Shown here piece by piece: positions 57,601 through 64,000 of a stretch of 64,000 nt of DNA (position 1 is the stretch's first letter; every line of letters starts with the position of its first letter). Source of the DNA: Castor canadensis (Eukaryota > Chordata > Mammalia > Rodentia > Castoridae); contig NC_133387.1 of assembly GCF_047511655.1 (NCBI RefSeq), positions 19,648,353 through 19,712,352 on the forward strand. Direction: 5' to 3'. The notes under the pieces are model-generated. The model did no database searches. It was given only the letters and a program-made list of their open reading frames with translations, and was not told the origin of the DNA. Made by a program: the position numbers and the translations under genes.

Positions 57601-60600
57601 GCCAAATTTGCACTTTTAGCCATTATTTCTTTGAGTTACTTTTTATCCCTGTCTTATTTCATCTCTCCTTCTGAAATACCGATAACATGAATGATAGATC
57701 TTATTTTATAGTACCACAGGTTCCTGAGGCTCTGTTCATTTACTTTTAGCCTATTTTCCCACTGATGTTCAGGTCAGGTAATTTCTATTTTTCTATCTCT
57801 CTCAGTTCATTGACTCTTACATCTATACTCCCAGATATGCTACTGTGCTTAGCCAGTGAGATTTTTTATTTCAGTTATTGTATTTTTTCAGTTTAAAAAT
57901 TTTCATTTGCTTATTTTTAATATGATCTTTCTTTCTTTCCCTTCCTTCTTCCCTCCTTCCCCCTCTCTTTCTCTCTCCCTCTCTTTCTCACTCTTTTTCT
58001 CTCCCTCCCTCTCTCTTTCTTTCTCTATTTCTTCCTCCCTCCCCCCTCTTTCTTCCTCCTCTCTCATCTCATCCCTCCCTTTGTGTCAGAAAATTCTAAC
58101 ATCCCTGACATCACAGCATTTTAAACTACTATTTGTTTTAAAAAAGTTTTAGGCCTTGCTGGCACTTAATATGGTTAGGTTATGTTTAATTAAAACATAG
58201 ATATTTTCATATGTTATGATATTCTAGATCTTAATTAAAGCCTTTTTTAAGCTGCTTTTTTATGACTCTGCTCCAGCAAGAGAAGTGTGTGTGTGTGTGT
58301 GTGTGTGTGTGCATGTGTGTGTGTGTGGGGGGGGTAAAACCTCTTTATTGAGCCAGATGTAGTGGTTCGTGCATGTAATCCCAGTACTCAGGTGGCTGAG
58401 GCAGGGGGATTGTGAGTTCAAAGCCAGCCTGGGCTACACAGCAAGACCCTTATCTCATACAAATAACACCCCCACCTCATTACTGCCAGGTAGTAGAAGT
58501 CCAGGTTCCCTATTGACAGCAGAAAGGAGAGGCTCCTTGTTAGTGTTGGACAGGGATAGGAGTTCCATCTCCTTATGCAGCCACTACTGACATTGGTAGG
58601 GGTTGCTTCATTGCTGACGGGCTTGGTGAAAGGTCCTAACTTTCCACTAGGCCTCTTCTGATACCAGCCCAGTGTACATGGAAGTCTAGACTTCCTCTAT
58701 AACTTCTAGTAAGTCCTTGCTTTTTTAGGAGGACAATGGAGCAAAATTTCTGGCTTCTACTTATTATTCTTTGGTATCATCCTAATAGGGGTGTTGAGAA
58801 GCCTCTTGTACTTCATATAAGTGGAAGTCTACACACCTCATATTTTCTCTGTTTTCCCAGGTGGGAGTGGGGTCACTGTTTATCTAGTGTTTAAATAGAG
58901 TAGGGTGGTTTTGTCTAAAAGTTTTATCTTGGTAGGCTGTCACTTTCCTGGTCCTTTGGTTATATAGCCAGGCTTTTGTTGGAGTTTTTGTTCATGTGTC
59001 TGTGTCTATTGGTGTTTCTAAGTTGCTGGCTTCATCAGCTCCAAGTCCTGGGTATTGAGGTATAAAGAAAACTCAAGTGATTCACCACCTGATTCATTAT
59101 GAAGTCCCTAGCTTGTTCCCTATTTCCTCCACCTTTTCGAGTTGTCTTATGTTTAGCTTATATATTATGTTCTAGGGTTTTAGTACAAAGAATATGGAGA
59201 CTGTGTCTACCTCATCTAGACATGAAAATATCTCTAATTACATTCTGATTTACATAATCTTTCTAAAAAATTCTCATTACTACCAAATGGAACACCAAAC
59301 ATGAGGTGTTCAAACATGAGAGTTCAATATTCCTCAATATTTGAACTCTGACCAATGTTTGACCAGAGATACACTTAAAGGATATAAATCATCTTGCTAT
59401 TGATTAGCAATCCATCTAGACCCTATTCATTTTGGCTTAAAAGCAGAATGTACAATCTAAATTCCAATACTATAATTACATTCAGATGTTAAATATATGT
59501 AATCTTCTTTCAGTAATTAGTCTCCCTGTAGCTCAAACTTAGATTAATGTTCAACATTATGATTGCTTTTTTTTTTTTTTTTTTGGTGGTACTGGGAGTT
59601 GAACTCATGGCCTTGTGTTTGTTAGGCAGGTGGTCTACCATTTAAGCAACACCTCCAGCTCCCCATTTTTTTTGCTTTGGTTATTTTTGAGAGTCTTTTT
59701 CGATGCCCAGGCTGGTCTGGTGACGATCTTCCTATTTGTGCTTTCCTGTGTATCTGGGGAGACACGTGCATGCCTCTGTGTCCAGCCATTGGTTGAGATA
59801 GGGGCTTGTAAACGTTTTGCTCATGCTGGCTTCAAATTGCAGTTTTCCTGATCTCTGCATCCAGAGTAGCTAGGATTATAGGTTTGAGCCACTGCATCTA
59901 GCCTTGATACGATCTTCTTGTTCTTTGTTTATTCTCCCTTTACACTATAATCACTTTCTATAGGTAAGAGTATATAAAATAGCTGAGCCAGTCAGAGAAT
60001 ATACAGAACACAGAAAAGGCATCCCAAAAGAAGTAAGTTGTAAAAGTGAAAAATATCTGCTTGACATTGTTTATGGCTTTTTTTTTTTTCCAGTACTGGG
60101 GTTTGAACTCAGGGTCTTAGGCTTGCTTGAGTGGGCACTCATCACTTGAGTCATGCCTTAGCCTGATGATAAACAGTATGCAGAGAGAACTTACTGCTAA
60201 GAATGGTCCTGCTTGCTGCTTTGCTACTTTTCAATAGTACCATGTGTACCTATAGAAGGGGTTGTTTGCCCTAAGCACAATTTGCCCTTCTCTGGTGAAT
60301 GCCTCTAGGTCCACAAGGGCAGGGCTTACAATAGCCATGTATGTAGTTCTGTTTCCTTTACCCACTGGCATGGTTGTCAATCAAATTATCTTTTCTTATA
60401 ATTTAGAATTGGGAATGAGAGATGGTGAATTGGTCTTGTAAGCAAACAGCTATGGGATGCAAATTTGTGAGCTGAGAGAAGTGAAGTTTTCAGCAGAGAG
60501 AGCAACATAGATGTCGATGGATAAAGAGCCCTGGTAGTTTTCCACTCCCTAGTCCTAGCCAGGGAAGCCTGGCTGAATTCCCTTTGCTTGTGTTTCCATG

Positions 60601-63242
60601 AATAGCCTTTTGTTTTCTTATACTTCTTTCTTCATACCTTTACTTTGTGCTTTTTAATTAAGATAGTTTGAATTGGTTTCTGTTGTTTGTAAACAAAGAG
60701 ATCTTAATACAACCTACTATTTGTCAACACCTTCAGGCTCAGGCCAGTGCACAACTGAGTGCATTGCCAAGTTCAAAGTTTATAAGGATTCTTAGGAAAG
60801 TAATGACTAAAAATCAAGCTACGTCCTAATTGTTACTCAAAGCCCTTGCTTATCTCTAGAGTCTCAACTTCTTAGCCTGTTTGCCTAGGTCTATGGTATA
60901 TTGTTGTTAATTTCCTGAGTTATGATTTTACTAATGGTATAACTGATCCCTTGTTTGGTTGGTCCTACACTATAAATTGCTTCTCTCATATTAACTGACC
61001 TATTAGACTCAATTCCTATCAGACACTGCCTTCCCCAGCAGTGACTACTATCCCACTCCACTAGAAACTACCATCAATTGACCATTTTTATAATCCTACT
61101 GATTTTGCTGATTATATTATGAAAATATCCATTAATAAACCTTTAGGAAAAATTGTGTAAGTAGGAATTATATTCCCCACCAATACTTTAATTATCTAAA
61201 GATAATAGCTAATAGTTTTTTCTAGATATATGTATCTCTGAGTGCACATAATATACACATACTAAATCAAACTGTTACATAGCCTATTTTTACTGTTATG
61301 AACAATACTGAAATGAATTTAACTTTACATAAGCCTTTTAGCCCTTACTTAGTTTTTTACCTTAGAATCAATTTCTAATGTGGAATTTTAGTCCAAATAA
61401 ATGTGTGGGAGCTGGAGGTATAGCTCTGTGGCACAGCATGTGCTTAGGCATGTGTAAATCCCTGGGCTCATTCCACAGAACCAAATGCACGCGCACACAC
61501 ACACACAAACACACACACACGCATGCATACACACACAAACACACAGAAACCAAAGCCGGGTATGGTGGCTCCCTCCTGTAATCCCAGCTACTTGGGAGGC
61601 TGAGGTAGGGGAAATGTGGTTTGAGGTATACCTGGGCCAAAACATGAGACACTATGTTAAAACAAGCTAGAGCAAAAAGGGCTGGAGGCGTAGTTCAAGT
61701 GGTGGAGTATTTGCCTAGCAAGTGTGAGGCCCTGAGTTCAAATACCAGTACTGTCAAAACAAGACAAAGAGATATATTGTTGGATTTTTCTCTGAGAAAC
61801 TCCATACCAGTTTGTTCCCACAATCAGTAAATGAATTCTACTGAAAATCAAAAACTGAATGGTATTTTATAACTGTCTTGATCTGTACTCTGGATTTTAG
61901 TGAGCTTGAACATTTCTAAATGTTTGTCTGCTGTATTTTTTCCTTTGTGAATTGCTCTTTCATAGACTTTGCCCATTTTCTATGAAGATATTCATAATTT
62001 TCTAATTGGCCTACAGACATTCTTTATATATTAAATATACTGGTCCTGTTTTTCATTAATATTATAATGATAAATACAAATCACACTGAAGAACTTTGGA
62101 ATCAGAGATTCTAGCTGAGTTTGAATCCAAATTCTGCTGCTTATTAGATTGTGTGGCTTTGGGGAAATGGCTTAACCTCTTTGTATCTCAGTTTTCTTAT
62201 GTGTAAAATAAGAAAATATAAAGAGCTAACTGTAAAGCATACAGTTAGCTCTTTATATTGTGAATTCTGCACCTGCAGGTTTAACCAACCATAGATTGAA
62301 AATATGTTTAGATCCAAGGTTAGCTGCATCCATGGATGTGGAAACCTTAGATATAGGGGGCCAACTGTGTACATATGTAACTTAGAACAACGTCTATCAT
62401 ATACAAAATACTTTATAAAAATTGCTGATAATATTATATTTATTATTTTCAGCTTTAGTTTTATTTATTTGGATTTCCTTTTGGCCTTAGAGATGGTTTT
62501 ACTTTTCATCTTTAAAAGAAATCTAGTCTTAATCTTTTTGCTTTCTCTGAATATCAATATATTGAAGTAGCTCAGATAATTTATAATTCTGGTTTTCCCT
62601 TAGAATTACAAAGTTTAAAAACCTGAAAAATTTTAAGTCAAGTTATGATCATGCTTTATTTATGCATATTTTATTCATAGGTACAACTTAAAACAAATAA
62701 CTAGTCAAATAAGGCCAATAACTTAAGTTCTTCACATACATAGTGTTTTCTTCTGGCTTTGGACCTAATCTCTTTTCATATGGGGTATAGCAGACACCAT
62801 TTTCAAAGCCTACTTTTTTTGTAGGGTAATGAATCAATAAGTCTTGCTTCCTTCATAAAACAATGTATGAAATAGATAGGAATGGGCATGGGTGTGGCTA
62901 AGCCATAGAGCACTTACTTAGCATGCACACAGGCCTGGGTTAGATCCCCAGCAAGGCAAATAATGAGTAAATGAACAAATGAATAAATACATAAGAATGA
63001 CAAAATTGTATTGACTTACTGATGTTGGATTTTGTAGTTGGTTCTTGGATTGAATATCTGAGTGGTTTCCCTAGTTTTAGGGCTTTCCATGATAGGTAGC
63101 AAATATTCTAATATTTCTTGAGTTTGAGCTATTCTTTTATCCCTGTAGATTCTTTTTTCATCATCTGTCCAATTTATGCCAGTCTTTTTGCTTTGGAAAG
63201 ATGTGCATTCTTTCACTTTGCTTTTAGAATTGTTAGGCAGAT
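51259..63242 (-). CDS. AGBL3: Cytosolic carboxypeptidase 3, C-terminal part (AGBL3), partial
   Basis: AGBL3 (CCP3) is a cytosolic metallo-carboxypeptidase that trims glutamates from polyglutamylated tubulin. Two minus-strand exons, 63020-63242 and 51259-51688, each with a clean acceptor, join in phase (CA plus A makes Gln) to give a basic, Lys/Ser-rich tail. The first contains [20 protein letters not shown]; the second ends [11 protein letters not shown] then TAA. Neither has catalytic-domain residues; they would follow the M14 domain, whose exons lie past the right edge. The name rests on position (AGBL3 flanks TMEM140 on this strand in other mammals) plus a general memory of the CCP3 tail, so a different gene is possible but unlikely. 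Confidence 0.75.
52363..52503 (-). repeat. Alu/B1-like SINE, reverse orientation
   Basis: TTTTGTTTTTGAGACAGGCTCTCACTATG, then CAGCCTCCAGAGTGCTGG and CCACCACACCTGGCC in order. Confidence 0.8.
54765..54972 (-). repeat. Two-module SINE: ID-like plus Alu-like, reverse orientation
   Basis: Antisense ID module (GTCTTGGGAACTGAACTCAGGGCC, then CTACCACTTGAGCC), then an antisense Alu-like module ending GCACCACCACACCCAGCCC. Confidence 0.75.
56408..56538 (+). repeat. Alu/B1-like SINE
   Basis: AAAAAGCTGGCATGGCCGTGGGTACCTGTAGATCC, then GTTCAAGACCAGCCTGGGCAACATAATGAAGACCC. Confidence 0.7.
56625..56935 (-). repeat. ID SINE and B1-like SINE, both reverse orientation
   Basis: The ID copy (56625-56728) is well preserved: GTGCTGGGGACTGAACTCAGGGCC, then CACTGAGCTAAATCCCCAACCCC, close to the canonical BC1-type ID. 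A B1-like antisense fragment follows at 56827-56935 (TTTTTTTGAGGCAGCC, then CCTCCTGAGTGTTGAGATTACAGG). Confidence 0.8.
57928..58084. repeat. Pyrimidine-rich (CT/CCT/CTTT)n tract
   Basis: About 155 bases almost entirely C and T on the plus strand. It is a mirror-repeat-like homopyrimidine run. Confidence 0.95.
58285..58336. repeat. (TG)n microsatellite
   Basis: TG repeats broken once by GCATG, ending in a run of eight G. Confidence 0.95.
58347..58465 (+). repeat. Alu/B1-like SINE
   Basis: GAGCCAGATGTAGTGGTTCGTGCATGTAATCCCAGTACTCAGG, then GTTCAAAGCCAGCCTGGGCTACACAGC. Positions 58466-59566 show nothing recognised. Confidence 0.8.
59567..59903 (-). repeat. Composite SINE: ID-like plus two Alu-like modules
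   Basis: A T run (59567-59584), antisense ID module (GGTGGTACTGGGAGTTGAACTCATGGCC), a second T run (59667-59674), then two antisense Alu-like modules. They end in CATGCCTCTGTGTCCAGCC and TAGCTAGGATTATAGGTTTGAGCC. Confidence 0.78.
60078..60165 (-). repeat. ID-like SINE, reverse orientation
   Basis: T run then CAGTACTGGGGTTTGAACTCAGGGTC and CTTGAGTCATGCC. Positions 60166-61405 hold no recognised element. Confidence 0.75.
61405..61546 (+). repeat. ID-like SINE with expanded CA tail
   Basis: GAGCTGGAGGTATAGCTCTGTGGCACAGCATG, then CCTGGGCTCATTCCACAGAACC, followed by a (CA)n microsatellite at 61488-61546. Confidence 0.7.
61555..61770 (+). repeat. Dimeric SINE: Alu-like plus ID-like
   Basis: GCCGGGTATGGTGGCTCCCTCCTGTAATCCCAGCTACTTGGGAGGC opens an Alu-like module. 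AAAAAGGGCTGGAGGCGTAGTTCAAGTGG opens the ID-like module at about 61675. Confidence 0.87.
61870..62240. repeat. Old L1 fragment and MIR remnant
   Basis: TGAACATTTCTAAATGTTTGTCTGC at about 61907 is L1-like text read backwards. CTTTGGAATCAGAGATTC, then GGGGAAATGGCTTAACCTC and TGTAAAATAAG (62092-62212) are in MIR order. Confidence 0.5.
62215..62259. repeat. Perfect 20-bp inverted repeat with 5-base loop
   Basis: Arms at 62215-62234 and 62240-62259 are exact reverse complements around AAGCA. The right arm belongs to the transposon end; the left arm is an inverted copy of it placed just outside. Confidence 0.95.
62240..62370. mobile_element. Short DNA transposon fossil (Tigger/MER2-like)
   Basis: One end is TACAGTTAGCTCTTTATAT; the other, read inversely, is ACAGTTGGCCCCCTATATC. 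These are diverged terminal inverted repeats of the CAGTYGGCCCT type. Internal text TGCACCTGCAGGTTTAACCAACCATAGATTG fits the same family. TA at the left and TG at the right could be the old TA target duplication. Confidence 0.6.
62371..63019. other. AGBL3 intron with one ID SINE
   Basis: A worn sense ID-like SINE is at 62884-62959 (GGCATGGGTGTGGCTAAGCC, then GGTTAGATCCCCAGC). The rest is AT-rich and unassigned. Confidence 0.55.
63020..63242 (-). CDS. AGBL3: AGBL3 penultimate coding exon
   Basis: Minus-strand acceptor GGTTGCTCTTCAG; donor ACATCA|GTAAGT. It encodes [40 protein letters not shown] and [20 protein letters not shown], then [10 protein letters not shown]. The phases at both edges (two bases in, two bases out) suit a split Asp and a split Gln codon. 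Confidence 0.78.
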
Positions 63243-63610
63243 CTGAAGAGCAACCATAAAAATATACATAGAGAGAGATCTGAAGCATATTCATTCAACA
63301 GTTACATATTTAGCCAAATTATGTATCAAGGGTTTTTAGCTAAAAGCCCTTTCCCATGTGAAGTTATACTTTAATGATGGTGGGCAGAAAAACAAATAAA
63401 TACAATACATAGTATTTACATATAGAGTAAAATAAAACTGGAGAGGGGATTAGAGAATTCTTGTGAGATGGTTGATACCCATTTTGGAAAAGGTATTAAG
63501 AGAAGGCCTTCCTGTGAAGCTGATCATGCACGGGAGTTAGAGAGTAGATCAAGCAGACATCTGATGAAAGAACATGCTAGACAAGAGAACACTAAGTGCA
63601 AAGGCCCTTA

Positions 63611-63697
63611 TGGGCTAGAGGCATGACACAATTGGTAGAGTGCCTGCCTAGCAAGCACAAAGCCCTGAGTTCAAATCCCAGTACTTCCCAAAATGAG
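63611..63697 (+). repeat. ID-like SINE
   Basis: GGGCTAGAGGCATGACACAATTGGTAGAGTGCCTGCCTAGCAAGC, then GAGTTCAAATCCCAGTAC. A near-complete copy. The remainder, 63243-64000, is presumed AGBL3 intron. Confidence 0.85.
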
Positions 63698-64000
63698 AAA
63701 GGCCCTTTAACTGAGCCACATTACACATTCAGGTAGGTAACTTGAATTCAGCTTAGATAGGACCTCACAGGGCCTCACAGGCATAGAAAGGATTTCAGCT
63801 ACTCTGCATATGAAATGGGGAAGGCTTGAGGCAGAGGTCTTTGCAGTCTGAGATTTGTTTTAACAAGACCATGCTGGTTGCTTTGTTCAGAATGGAATGA
63901 AGAGAAGCAAAAGTGGATGACAAGAGGAAGACCTCTTAGAAGGCTACTAAAACAACTCAGGAGAAAGAGTGGTGGAAGTGGTTAGAAGGGTGGGAACGTA

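Larger units (their letters stand above)
52200..57930 (-). mobile_element. Near full-length ancient L1, reverse orientation, interrupted by SINEs
   Basis: The order CCCACCAGCAACCTGTGAG and TGCATTTCCAAAATAACTAATG (3' side), TTTAAGTCCATGATACATTTTGAG, ATCTCACAAATTTTGATA, GTTGTTGGGTAGGGTGCTC and TTTGCATTTAATGTAGTATTGATATC follows an L1 read backwards for over 5 kb. All frames are broken. SINEs interrupt it at about 52363, 54765, 56408 and 56625. Positions 55550-56160 do not fit the L1 and may be another old insertion. It fills much of the AGBL3 last intron. Confidence 0.6.

Overview
The window is mammalian nuclear DNA, almost certainly from a rodent. It has split genes with GT-AG introns, abundant SINE and L1 sequence, MIR and L2 fossils and one CpG island. 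The commonest SINE is a tRNA-derived, ID-like element, often joined to Alu/B1-like modules. It resembles repeats I associate with Castorimorpha such as beaver, but that assignment is from memory and only moderately certain.

Four protein-coding genes can be recognised, in the order WDR91 (+), CYREN (+), TMEM140 (-), AGBL3 (-). This is the human 7q33 neighbourhood read in reverse. WDR91 is represented by its last nine coding exons (7077-22829, 450 codons plus stop). They encode the acidic linker and the whole WD40 propeller; the earlier exons must lie before the window. A CpG island with two ETS-type sites (about 25850-26330) precedes CYREN. Its three coding exons (27601-30011) encode 157 residues carrying both Ku-binding motifs. 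TMEM140 (31530-32084, minus) is an intact single-exon reading frame of 184 residues with four membrane segments. AGBL3 contributes what look like its last two coding exons (63020-63242 and 51259-51688, minus), joined in phase across an 11.3 kb intron full of repeats.

Region by region: 1-7076 holds LTR-like remnants, SINEs, a DNA transposon fossil and an old L1, presumably within a WDR91 intron. Positions 7077-24450 are WDR91, with one intron holding an L1 nested inside a SINE. Positions 24450-27470 are the intergenic gap and the CYREN promoter. Positions 27471-32110 hold CYREN and TMEM140 tail to tail. Positions 32110-44160 are inferred to be the TMEM140 5' intron: a canonical IRF-binding motif and a plausible noncoding first exon lie at 43.9-44.16 kb, fitting the known interferon induction of TMEM140. 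Positions 44.2-51.2 kb are intergenic and mostly old L1. From 51.2 kb to the end is the 3' part of AGBL3.

The genes are ordinary conserved cellular genes: endosome maturation, DNA end-joining control, an interferon-induced membrane protein and a tubulin deglutamylase. I found no operon-like or unknown multi-gene system. The most interesting signals are small: a tailless 5S rRNA retrocopy whose only changes are at its five CpGs, a perfect 20-bp inverted duplication at a transposon end, several dated nests of transposons, a three-module SINE, and the candidate TMEM140 promoter.
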